The translations under genes were made by a program, and so were the position numbers. DNA of 54,636 nt from Actinomycetes bacterium (GTDB lineage Bacteria; Actinomycetota; Actinomycetes; Propionibacteriales; Propionibacteriaceae), in the NCBI GenBank assembly GCA_021803025.1, contig JAJZQV010000008.1:1-54636 (forward strand), read 5' to 3'. Each line of letters opens with the position of its first letter. Position 1 is the stretch's first letter. The notes beneath the pieces are model-generated. The model made no database searches and was not told the origin of the DNA. It saw only the letters and a program-made list of their open reading frames with translations. Positions 26,110 to 33,914 of the stretch are shown here, in pieces.

Positions 26110-26864
26110 GCACGGAGCTGGGCGGACGGTACCTGGACACAGTCACCGACCTGCTGCGCCGGATTCACGACACCCAGGCCCCGGCGATCGACGCGGCGGC
26201 ACGTCTCCTCGCCGACCAGATCGCCGCTGACAAGCTCGTCCACGTGTACGCGCCCGGCGGGCACTCGAACCTCGCGGCACAGGAGGTCTTCTTCCGGGCC
26301 GGCGGGCTGATGCACGTCTCCGCCATCCTCGACTCCGGAACCCTGTTGTCGGACGGCGCCCTACGGTCCATGGCGGTCGAAAGGCTGCCCGGCTACGGTC
26401 GGATCGTCATCGACAACGCCGGTCTCGCTTCCGGTGACGTGCTCATTCTCGTCAACGCCTATGGGATCAACGCGGCACTCATCGACGCGGCACTGGCGGC
26501 GCACGACAGGGGCGTGGTGACGATCGGTGTCTCGTCTCGGACGCATGCGAGCCAGACGTCACCGGAGCATCCGGCTCGGCACCCGTCGAAGAAGAACCTG
26601 TACGAGGTGGTGGACCACCACATCGACACGTTCGTACCGGTCGGCGACGCCGTCATCCAGGTCGGCGATGCAGTCGAGAAGAGCGGGTCGGTGTCCACGT
26701 TCGCGAACGCGTACACCATGAACTGGCTGATGCTGGCCACGATCCAGCTGCTGGATCGGCAGGGGGTCGAGGTCCCCATCTGGCGCAGCGGCAACGCCCC
26801 CGGCGGCGACGAGGCGAATGCGCGGTTCCTCGACAGGTTCCGGGGGAGGGTGAAGTGGCTGTGA
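26106..26864 (+). CDS. SIS-domain protein of the UPF0309 type
   Basis: 252 residues, overlapping its neighbours on both sides. A single SIS (sugar isomerase) fold is visible: HVYAPGGHSNLAAQEVFFRA at about 46-65 for phosphosugar binding, DVLILVNAYGIN, and VVTIGVSSRTH. UPF0309 proteins are related to MurQ/GmhA-like SIS proteins, but their activity is not established. The C-terminal half is rich in His (DHHIDTFVPVGDAV). Placed between NagB-like and NagA-like genes, it probably handles a phosphorylated amino sugar, perhaps an isomerase or an etherase-like step. Confidence 0.75.
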   Translation: MSTELGGRYLDTVTDLLRRIHDTQAPAIDAAARLLADQIAADKLVHVYAPGGHSNLAAQEVFFRAGGLMHVSAILDSGTLLSDGALRSMAVERLPGYGRIVIDNAGLASGDVLILVNAYGINAALIDAALAAHDRGVVTIGVSSRTHASQTSPEHPARHPSKKNLYEVVDHHIDTFVPVGDAVIQVGDAVEKSGSVSTFANAYTMNWLMLATIQLLDRQGVEVPIWRSGNAPGGDEANARFLDRFRGRVKWL

Positions 26865-27997
26865 CCACCGTCGAGGGACTGGACCCGAGCACCGGTGAGG
26901 TGCTCGAGATCGACTGTCGCCAGGACGTGGTCGCTGACGTCCGTCGTCGGGGCCGGACTGGTGACCTGACGCTTCCCTACGTGTCGCCCGGCCTCGTCGA
27001 CCTGCAGGTCAACGGGTACGCAGGGCACGACGTCAACGCGGAGGGCGTCACCGTTGACGATCTGACCGCCATCACTTTCGCGCTCGCAGAAGAGGGTGTG
27101 ACCACCTGGGTGCCCACGATCGTGACGGCACCCGAGGATCGGATCCGGCAGGCACTGCACGTCGTGAGAGAGGCGCGAAAGGATGTGGTCCTTGCCGCTG
27201 CCATCCCGTTCGCGTCGGTGGAGGGGCCGTTCCTCTCGGACCTCGACGGCCCGCGCGGGGTGCATGACCTGAGATCGATACGGCCGATCGACAGCGACGA
27301 GGTCGAGCGCTGGGCGGCTGAGGGACCCCTCGGCATCGTGACGGTGTCACCGCACTGGCCCGACAGCCCGGGCGCGATCAGACGGATCGTGGCAGCCCGG
27401 ATAGCCGTCGCGATCGGCCACACTCACGCCGACAACACTCAGATCAGAGCGGCCGTGGATGCGGGCGCGAGCCTGTCGACTCATCTGGGCAACGGCATCT
27501 TCCCGGACCTGCCACGTCATCCGAACCCCATTTGGAGCCAGCTCGCCGAGGACCGCCTCGCCGCCGGCTTCATCGCGGACGGGCATCACCTGCCCGCGGA
27601 GACGCTCAAGGTCATGCTGCGGGCGAAGCCGGCCGGCGGCGCCTTCGTCGTGTCGGACGCCACAGCCCTCGCCGGAATGCCTCCAGGAAGGTATCGCACC
27701 CCTGTCGGAGGCGACGTGGAGCTCAGCGAGGACGGCCGTCTGAGCCCGGTAGGGACGAAGATCCTCGCCGGGGCGGCGAGGAGCCTCGCCCATGCCCTGC
27801 CCTTCCTGATCGGCAGTGTCGGGTTGTCGTTGGCCCACGCGGTCAGCCTGGCCACTTCGGTCCCGGGCGGCGTCGTGACCAAGGTGTCCGGTGCCACCCC
27901 TGGCCGCCTCGCAGTGGGTAGCCGGGCGGATCTCGTCCTGATCGAGCGCAGCGGCGTCGTCGTCGGTGTCGTTGCCCGCGGACACGTACGACCGTGA
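26855..27997 (+). CDS. N-acetylglucosamine-6-phosphate deacetylase-like amidohydrolase (NagA family)
   Basis: 380 residues from the GTG at 26855 with GGGGGAGG upstream. The amidohydrolase barrel begins PGLVDLQVNGYAGHDVN. Metal and catalytic residues of NagA are present: E123 (VEGPF), H189 (IGHTHAD), H210 (STHLGNGI) and D268 (SDATALAGM). The usual THxYNAM motif is replaced by THLGNGI followed by PDLPRHPNPIWSQLAEDRL, marking a divergent subfamily. It should remove the acetyl group from an N-acetylated amino sugar phosphate. No sugar kinase is encoded in the operon to supply the phosphate. Confidence 0.85.
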   Translation: MAVTTVEGLDPSTGEVLEIDCRQDVVADVRRRGRTGDLTLPYVSPGLVDLQVNGYAGHDVNAEGVTVDDLTAITFALAEEGVTTWVPTIVTAPEDRIRQALHVVREARKDVVLAAAIPFASVEGPFLSDLDGPRGVHDLRSIRPIDSDEVERWAAEGPLGIVTVSPHWPDSPGAIRRIVAARIAVAIGHTHADNTQIRAAVDAGASLSTHLGNGIFPDLPRHPNPIWSQLAEDRLAAGFIADGHHLPAETLKVMLRAKPAGGAFVVSDATALAGMPPGRYRTPVGGDVELSEDGRLSPVGTKILAGAARSLAHALPFLIGSVGLSLAHAVSLATSVPGGVVTKVSGATPGRLAVGSRADLVLIERSGVVVGVVARGHVRP

Positions 27998-29286
27998 GGG
28001 TGGGGATCGCCCGGCGAGAGGTGGCGGTGCCGCGTGGGACGCCCATGGCCGGGTACGCGGCGCGGGAAGGTGCCTCGACTGGGGTGCATGACCCACTGAC
28101 CGTGCGGGCGCTGGTGCTCGACGACACTGCCCTGGTGTCCGCCGACGTGTGTGCGCTCCACGAACGTACGGCCGCGGAGATCCGGCACCTCACCGCCGAC
28201 CTCGTGCAGGACGTCGTGGTGCTCGCCACCCACACCCATTCCGGGCCGTGTCTGGCTTTCGGCCGGCTGGGGCCCCACGCGGCATCCGTCCACGATGAGC
28301 TTGTACGGGTGGCCGTGTCCGCGGTCGAAGGGGCCTGCCGCTCCCAGGTGGAGTGCGCGCTGGACTATGCTTCGGCGACCGGCTCCGGAGTGGCGAAGAA
28401 CCGGCGCCACCCTGATCGTCCCATCGACCCGCCGATCGAGGCGTTGCGGTTCAGGCGCGGGGCCTACGCTGTGGCGACCCTCGTCACCTATCCCTGTCAC
28501 CCGGTCGTCCTCGATGGGGCCAACCGAGAGATCTCCGGCGACTATCCCTCATACGTGAGGGACGCCATCGAGAGGGACGGAGGTGTGTCCCTCTGGGCGA
28601 CGGGCTGCGCCGGTGACGTGAACACGGGGCACTCGGCGGAGGCGTCGTTCCGCAGCGACATGAGCGGACGCCGGACGTTCGCCGAAGCTGAGCGCATCGG
28701 CACCCTGTTGGCAGACACGCTGCACCAGGCGGCGTTCCGGACCCTCACGACACGGCCGGTGACGTTCCAGCGAACGGAGGTCGTGCTGCCCCTGTCACCT
28801 TTCGACCCGGTGCAGACCGTGCGTGACCGCGAGAGCTGGGCACAGTCCGCATCCTCGTCGCCACCGCCCCTGGCGGCGCTCTACCGGGCCTGGATGGCGT
28901 GGGCCGACGAGATGCTGGAGCAGGGCCCGGGCGAGCGACGCGAGGCGCGTCTCCCCCCCGCCGATCCGCAAGGAAGCACGGACGAGGACGGGTGGCACGG
29001 GTTCGTGTCCCGGCTCGACCTGGGCGGTGTCGCCGTCGTGACCCTTCCCGGGGAGCCGTTCCTGGCGGTCGCCGAAGCGGTCAAGGCTGCTGCCGAGAAG
29101 CCCGTCCTCGTCCTGGGCTACGCCGACGGCGTGCCCGGCTACCTGCCGACGGTGGATGAGTACCCGTACGGCGGCTACGAGGTCGTCGACGCCCATCGCT
29201 ACTACGGCATGAAAGCGGCATTCGCACCGGGAGCGGCGGAGCGAATGACCTCCGTCGCCGTCGGGTTAGTCTCGAGAAATGGCTAA
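27994..29286 (+). CDS. Neutral/alkaline ceramidase-like protein
   Basis: 430 residues from a GTG that overlaps the NagA-like stop. The sequence has the hallmarks of the ceramidase N-terminal family (PF04734): an opening RVGIARREVAVPRGTPMAGY, ATHTHSGPC with metal-binding His, TYPCHPVVL, and WATGCAGDVN. Family members that act on lipids are secreted; this one has no signal peptide and sits in a sugar operon, so it more likely cleaves an amide or ester in a sugar derivative in the cytoplasm. It overlaps the regulator gene by 8 bp. The function in this pathway is unknown. Confidence 0.75.
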   Translation: MRVGIARREVAVPRGTPMAGYAAREGASTGVHDPLTVRALVLDDTALVSADVCALHERTAAEIRHLTADLVQDVVVLATHTHSGPCLAFGRLGPHAASVHDELVRVAVSAVEGACRSQVECALDYASATGSGVAKNRRHPDRPIDPPIEALRFRRGAYAVATLVTYPCHPVVLDGANREISGDYPSYVRDAIERDGGVSLWATGCAGDVNTGHSAEASFRSDMSGRRTFAEAERIGTLLADTLHQAAFRTLTTRPVTFQRTEVVLPLSPFDPVQTVRDRESWAQSASSSPPPLAALYRAWMAWADEMLEQGPGERREARLPPADPQGSTDEDGWHGFVSRLDLGGVAVVTLPGEPFLAVAEAVKAAAEKPVLVLGYADGVPGYLPTVDEYPYGGYEVVDAHRYYGMKAAFAPGAAERMTSVAVGLVSRNG

Positions 29287-30238
29287 ACCGCCGACCATCG
29301 TCGACGTCGCTCACATGTTGGGGGTGGCTCCGTCGACGGTCTCGCGAGCGTTCAACAACCCACGGATACTGAAGCCGGACACGGTGGCGCGCGTCCTCGC
29401 CAAGGCCGCCGAGCTGGGTTACGTGCCCAACCGCCACGCCCAGGCTCTCACCACCGGCCGGTCCGGGCTCGTCGGCCTCGTCATCCGCGACGTCTCCAAC
29501 CCGTTCTTCGCGCGGGCCATCCGTGCCACCCAACGCGAGGCCGAGCGACTGTCGTTGAATGCCATCGTCGTCGAGTGCGACAGCGACGCCGACCGCGAAC
29601 AGCGTCTGATCGACCGCGTCCTTCCGCAGGTGGAAGGTCTCGTCCTGGCATCCACCCGCCTGTCGGCCGCCAGGCTCACGGAGCTTTCCCGAAGAACCCG
29701 CGTCGTCCTCGTCAACAGTGACCTGGCAGGCTTCACCAGGGTGCTCGCCTCCGCTTCCGAGGCCCTCGACCAGGGAATCCGGCTTCTTGCAGGCGCGGGC
29801 GCCCGCAAGCTGGCGTACGTCGGCGGACCGCCGTACTCCTGGTCTGAGGCCGAGCGCTGGGGAACTGTGCGCAGGGTCGCGGCTGAGCGAGGGCTTGCAG
29901 TCACCTACGTGAGCGCGAACATGGGCACGTACGGAGAGGGCCGTGCTGCGGCGGTCTCGATCGCGGAAGCAGAGGTCGATGCGGTGGTCGCCTTCGACGA
30001 TGTCATCGCCCACGGGGTTCTGGACGGCCTCACGATCCTGGGCGTACGAGTTCCCGAGGATGTCCGCCTGCTCGGCTGCGACGACGCCTTGCCGATCGAG
30101 ACCCACCCCCGGTTGTCAACGGTTCGGCTCGACATCGAACAAGCCTTCGTGACTGCGGTGCGCGCGCTGGCCGAGGGTAGCGTCTCCGGCCAACGGATCC
30201 TCGTACCAGGCGTCCTCACAGTGCGCGAGACGACGTAG
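29279..30238 (+). CDS. LacI-family repressor of the amino-sugar operon
   Basis: 319 residues. The N-terminal helix-turn-helix reads TIVDVAHMLGVAPSTVSRAF with hinge helix NRHAQALTTGRS, followed by a periplasmic-binding-protein-like effector domain (VGLVIRDVSNPFFARAI, YVGGPPYSWSEAERW, VVAFDDVIAHGVL). It is the last gene of the operon and overlaps the ceramidase-like gene. The perfect palindrome at 22556-22575 is the likely binding site. The effector is probably an amino sugar or its phosphate. Confidence 0.9.
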   Translation: MAKPPTIVDVAHMLGVAPSTVSRAFNNPRILKPDTVARVLAKAAELGYVPNRHAQALTTGRSGLVGLVIRDVSNPFFARAIRATQREAERLSLNAIVVECDSDADREQRLIDRVLPQVEGLVLASTRLSAARLTELSRRTRVVLVNSDLAGFTRVLASASEALDQGIRLLAGAGARKLAYVGGPPYSWSEAERWGTVRRVAAERGLAVTYVSANMGTYGEGRAAAVSIAEAEVDAVVAFDDVIAHGVLDGLTILGVRVPEDVRLLGCDDALPIETHPRLSTVRLDIEQAFVTAVRALAEGSVSGQRILVPGVLTVRETT

Positions 30239-30245
30239 CCGAGGG

Positions 30246-30269
30246 GGCCGAGCGAGGGTGGCCTCGGCC
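30246..30269. terminator. Hairpin between convergent genes
   Basis: GGCCGAG (30246-30252) pairs perfectly with CTCGGCC (30263-30269) around a 10-base loop. It lies 8 bp after the LacI stop and 19 bp before the end of the convergent aldo/keto reductase. There is no T-run, as is common in high-GC actinomycetes. Confidence 0.5.
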
Positions 30270-30287
30270 GCGCCATGCACGGGCGGG

Positions 30288-31223
30288 TCAGGGGACGATG
30301 TGTCCGGCGGCGCGGTACAGCTCGTACCACTCGACCTTCGTGAGGACGACGTCGGCGCCCTTGGCGGCGTCGGTCACGCGCTGGGGGTTCGTGGTGCCGG
30401 TGACGACCTGCATCTGGGCGGGGTGCCGGGTGATCCACGCGGTGGCGATCGCCTCGGTCGGCACGTCGTACGCGGCTGCGAGCCGGTCGATCACGGCGTT
30501 GAGCTCGGGGTAGTCAGGGTTGCCGAGGAACGGGCCGTTGAAGAAGCCGGCCTGGAACGGCGACCACGCCTGGATCGTGATGTCGTGGAGGCGGCAGTAG
30601 TCGAGCGTGCCGAGCGTGCGGTCGACCGACTGGTCGAGAGCGCCCATGTTGATCGACATCCCCTGGGTGATGAGGTTGGCGTGTGTGATCGACAGCTGCA
30701 GCTGGTTCGCGACGAGGGGCTGCCTCACGTACTTCTTGAGCAGCTCGACCTGAGCGGGGGAGTGGTTGGACACCCCGAAGTAGCGGACCTTTCCCTGGCT
30801 CTCGAGCTCGTCGAACGCCTTGGCCACCTCCTCCGGCTCGACCAGCGCGTCCGGGCGGTGCAGCAGGAGGATGTCGATGTGGTCGGTGCGGAGCGCCGCC
30901 AGCGAGCCGTCTACGGAGGAGATGATCTCCTCGTACGAGAAGTCGAAGTACGGACCGTCCTCCTTCACGATGCCGGCCTTCGTCTGGAGCGTGATCTCGT
31001 CGCGCTGTGAGGGGGTCAGGGCGAGTGCCTCGGCGAAGCGTCGTTCGCAGCCGTGGGGCGCCGACCCGTACACCGAGGCGTGGTCGAAGAAGTTGATGCC
31101 CGCCTCGAGGGACGCGTCGAACAGGGCGCGGACCTCGGCGTCCGACTTGTCCTGGATGCGCATCATGCCGGTCACGATGGCGGGCGCCACGATGTCGGTG
31201 CCTGGCAGGTCGAACGTCTTCAT
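30288..31223 (-). CDS. Aldo/keto reductase (YdhF-like)
   Basis: 311 residues. AKR features: Asp and Tyr in NFFDHASVYGS, Lys in LQTKAGI, His in DILLLHRPDAL, then VRYFGVSNHSPAQVELL and a C-terminal VVTGTTNPQRVTDA cofactor motif. The His in place of the more usual Thr/Ala in DHASVY is seen in the YdhF group. It should be an NADPH-dependent reductase of a small carbonyl or sugar. It is divergent from the LysR regulator at 31351, which probably controls it. Confidence 0.9.
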   Translation of the reverse strand: MKTFDLPGTDIVAPAIVTGMMRIQDKSDAEVRALFDASLEAGINFFDHASVYGSAPHGCERRFAEALALTPSQRDEITLQTKAGIVKEDGPYFDFSYEEIISSVDGSLAALRTDHIDILLLHRPDALVEPEEVAKAFDELESQGKVRYFGVSNHSPAQVELLKKYVRQPLVANQLQLSITHANLITQGMSINMGALDQSVDRTLGTLDYCRLHDITIQAWSPFQAGFFNGPFLGNPDYPELNAVIDRLAAAYDVPTEAIATAWITRHPAQMQVVTGTTNPQRVTDAAKGADVVLTKVEWYELYRAAGHIVP

Positions 31224-31350
31224 GGTGGCTCTCTCTCACCTCACGGTCATCCGCGAACCTCGTGTCGCGGGGCTCGCCCACACGATAGGCGGCCGATAAT
31301 CTAGAAGTCCAACAAGTGCGAGTCATGTGTTCTATGAGGAGAGGCGCTCA

Positions 31351-32226
31351 ATGGACCTGCGTCAGATGGAGTACCTGGTGGCCCTCGCCGACGAGCAGCA
31401 TTTCACGCGGGCGGCGGCGGTGTGCGGCGTCTCCCAGTCCGGCCTGTCCGCCGCGATCCGCGGTCTCGAAGCCGAGCTGGGGAGCGTGCTCTTCAGCCGT
31501 ACGACGCGCCGCGTCGAGCCGACCGACGCCGGGCTCGCACTGCTTCCGTACGCACGAGAGCTGCTCAGCCAGGCCAGTGCCGGCCGTGACGCGGTCGTCC
31601 GGGTCACCCGGGAGCTCTCGGGACAGCTCCGGGTGGGAGCCGAGCAGTGCCTCGGAGTCGTGGACGTGCCGGCGCTGCTCGAGCGCTTCCATCGCCGCTA
31701 TCCCCAGGTGACGATCCACTTCACGCAGGCCGGCTCGTACGACCTTCTCGACATGGTCCGTGCCGGTGATCTGGAGGCGGCCTTCGTCGCGAGCACTGAC
31801 CACCTGGGCGCGCTGGACCGGACGGAGATCGGGCGGCGGCCCATCCTCCTGTTGTGCCCGCCCGACTATCCCCTGGCCGGCAAGGCGAGGGCGGACTGGA
31901 CCGACCTCGACGGCCTGGACTACATCGACTTCCACGACTCGTGGGCGGTCCGCGCGATCAACGACGAGGTGTGCCGGTCGCACGGCGTCCACCGTCGGGT
32001 GAGCTGTACGGTCGACGACATCCACACCCTCCTCGATCTCGTCCACCGAGGCCTCGGTGTGGCGCTGGTGCCGCAGACGATCGCCGCCAAGCCGCAGGCA
32101 GCCGGTCTCGGCGTCGTCCAGCTCCCCTCCGACAGCGGCGCCGAGTGGGTCGTCTCGGTGGTCACCGCCCCGAGTAGCCCGGAGACGGCGGCAGCGGTGC
32201 ACCTGCTGGAGCTGCTCTCGCAGTGA
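31351..32226 (+). CDS. LysR-family transcriptional regulator
   Basis: 291 residues; the start chosen (MDLRQMEYLVALADEQHF) is the normal LysR beginning, with GAGGAGAGG upstream. The helix-turn-helix is FTRAAAVCGVSQSGLSAAIR, and the effector domain follows (LRVGAEQCLGVVDVPALL, DLEAAFV, LLDLVHRGLGVALVPQ). It is transcribed away from the aldo/keto reductase at 31223, the usual LysR arrangement with its target gene. Confidence 0.93.
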   Translation: MDLRQMEYLVALADEQHFTRAAAVCGVSQSGLSAAIRGLEAELGSVLFSRTTRRVEPTDAGLALLPYARELLSQASAGRDAVVRVTRELSGQLRVGAEQCLGVVDVPALLERFHRRYPQVTIHFTQAGSYDLLDMVRAGDLEAAFVASTDHLGALDRTEIGRRPILLLCPPDYPLAGKARADWTDLDGLDYIDFHDSWAVRAINDEVCRSHGVHRRVSCTVDDIHTLLDLVHRGLGVALVPQTIAAKPQAAGLGVVQLPSDSGAEWVVSVVTAPSSPETAAAVHLLELLSQ

Positions 32227-32245
32227 CGGCGGCCGGGCCGGCCTG

Positions 32246-32640
32246 CTAGACGTTTTTCATCGTCGCCGGGTGCGAGCCCACGCGCTTGCCACTCTCCAGG
32301 GCGTCGATCGCCGCCACCTCCGCAGGCTCCAGGCCGAAGTCGAACAGGTCGAAGTTCTCAACCATGCGCTCCTTGTGCACTGTCCGAGGATGATGATGCG
32401 CCCGTGCTCGATGTGCCAGCGCAGGGTGACCTGTGCGACGGTCTTGCCGTACTTGGCCGCGATGGCGTCGACTTCGGGCGTTGCGACGAGACCCCCCGCG
32501 CGATCGGGCTCCATGCCTCCACGCGGATGCCTGCGACCAGGCAGCGCTCCTCGAGCCCCTCCTCGGCGAATCGCTCCAGCGCCTGCCAGCTGAGGAATCT
32601 TCGCGCCGCTGTTCAGGTCGATGAGGGGCACACTGCTCAT
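32246..32640 (-). pseudogene. Aldo/keto reductase pseudogene with deletion and frameshifts
   Basis: The minus strand carries pieces of an AKR5-type reductase in three frames. The start is MSSVPLIDLNSGAKIPQLAG. A jump over most of the barrel leads to a central piece around 32460-32570 (EAWSPIARGG-type sequence, then VATPEVDAIAAKYGKTVAQV). The C-terminus reads ERMVENFDLFDFGLEPAEVA and AIDALESGKRVGSHPAT, shifted in frame near 32385. About half of the gene is lost. The catalytic Asp/Tyr/Lys/His region is absent. Confidence 0.75.
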
Positions 32641-32667
32641 TCGCTTCTCCTTGGCGAGCCGCTGAGT

Positions 32668-33711
32668 CTAGGGAGGTGGTTCCTCGCCGGACACGGCGTG
32701 CTGCGGGGCCGGCCCGGTAGATCCGCGTACGACAAGGGTGGTACTGAGCTCCATCGGAGGCGCGGCAGGTCGTCCGGAGCGCAGCGCCGAGATACAGCTG
32801 CGCACGGCGTGGCGTCCCATCTCCACCAGGGGCTGTCGAACAGTGGTGAGGTGAGGCCAGACGAGCTCTCCGCCCAGGCCGTCGTCGAACCCCACCACGG
32901 AGATGTCTTCGGGGATTCGCACGCCGAGCTCGTGGCACGCATCGTAGAAGCCGAACGCCACGCTGTCGGAGGCAGCGAACACCGCCGTCGGCGGGTCTGG
33001 GAGCTTCAGCAGCTGCGCAGCAGCGTGGCCGTCCTCGCTGGTGAAGCGACCCGGCACGATCAGTCGTGGGTCGACGTCCAGGCTCGCCCGGCGAAGGGCG
33101 TCCAGGTACCCCGCCAGACGGTCGCCGCCCGGGGTCGACTCGCTCTTGGCGCCGACGTAGGCGATACGCCGGTGGCCCAGGCTGATCAGGTGGTCCACCG
33201 CGTCGTGTCCGCCGCGAAAGTTCGTCGCGCCCACCGTGACAACCCCATCCGGTACGCGGTTCACGGGGTCGACCACCACGAGAGGGGTATCCAGCTGGTT
33301 CGCGGCCGCCAGGGTCTTCGCGTCGATCACCGTGGTGAGGAAGACAAAGGCTTGTGCGCCCGATCGGTGGGCGTCCACCAGCCACTTCTTCGTCCACGGG
33401 GGGTTCGGACTGGCGCTGTCCACTTGGCAGATCGTGATGGTGGCATTCCCGGCCGTGGCCTCGAGGAGCATGCCGCTGAGTACTTCAGGTGCGTAGAGGT
33501 TGTTGATCGAATCCACGACGACCCATACCGGGACCTTGCCGCTGGGCGCCTTGCGCGACGGTACCCGGTACCCCAGCTCGAGCGCTGACTGCCTGACCTT
33601 ACGGATCGTCTCGGGACCGACGTCCGCGCGGTCGTTGAAGACTTTGGACGCTGACGACTGGGACACCCCCGCGTGCAAGGCCACCTGGTTCAAGGTCACT
33701 CGCCGACTCAT
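32668..33711 (-). CDS. LacI-family transcriptional regulator
   Basis: 347 residues from the ATG at 33711; no clear ribosome site precedes it, so translation may be leaderless or weak. The helix-turn-helix reads LNQVALHAGVSQSSASKVFN, then a hinge VPSRKAPSGKVPVW that is shorter and less canonical than usual, and a sugar-binding-type effector domain (PEVLSGMLLEATAG, VVVDPVNRVP, YVGAKSESTPGGDRLAGY, VFAASDSVAFGFYDA). It is divergent from the ABC importer at 33915 and most likely represses it, through the CGAAA-TTTCG motifs at 33728 and 33828. Confidence 0.9.
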   Translation of the reverse strand: MSRRVTLNQVALHAGVSQSSASKVFNDRADVGPETIRKVRQSALELGYRVPSRKAPSGKVPVWVVVDSINNLYAPEVLSGMLLEATAGNATITICQVDSASPNPPWTKKWLVDAHRSGAQAFVFLTTVIDAKTLAAANQLDTPLVVVDPVNRVPDGVVTVGATNFRGGHDAVDHLISLGHRRIAYVGAKSESTPGGDRLAGYLDALRRASLDVDPRLIVPGRFTSEDGHAAAQLLKLPDPPTAVFAASDSVAFGFYDACHELGVRIPEDISVVGFDDGLGGELVWPHLTTVRQPLVEMGRHAVRSCISALRSGRPAAPPMELSTTLVVRGSTGPAPQHAVSGEEPPP

Positions 33712-33727
33712 GGTCGAAGCGTACACC

Positions 33728-33839
33728 CGAAACTTTCGAGATCAATTCGTAACATCATCATGTTTGGCATTGCCCTTGTGCCTCCATTGCCGACGGCGTA
33801 CTCTCCCGAAAGAACCACGAATATCGACGAAAGGTTTCG
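33728..33839 (+). promoter_or_regulatory. Promoter with two CGAAA-TTTCG operators for the carbohydrate ABC operon
   Basis: CGAAACTTTCG (33728-33738) and CGAAAGGTTTCG (33828-33839) are inverted repeats that start exactly 100 bp apart. Between them lies a possible promoter: TTGTGC (33776-33781), 17 bp, TACTCT (33799-33804). One site lies upstream of the promoter and close to the divergent LacI gene start, the other downstream of the expected transcription start. This layout would allow repression by looping and autoregulation. Confidence 0.55.
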
Positions 33840-33914
33840 CAACTCAGCGACGTGCCGCCGGTATTCACGCTCCACGCACGCGGTGTGCGGGACGCGACCT
33901 AAGGAGAGTCAAAG

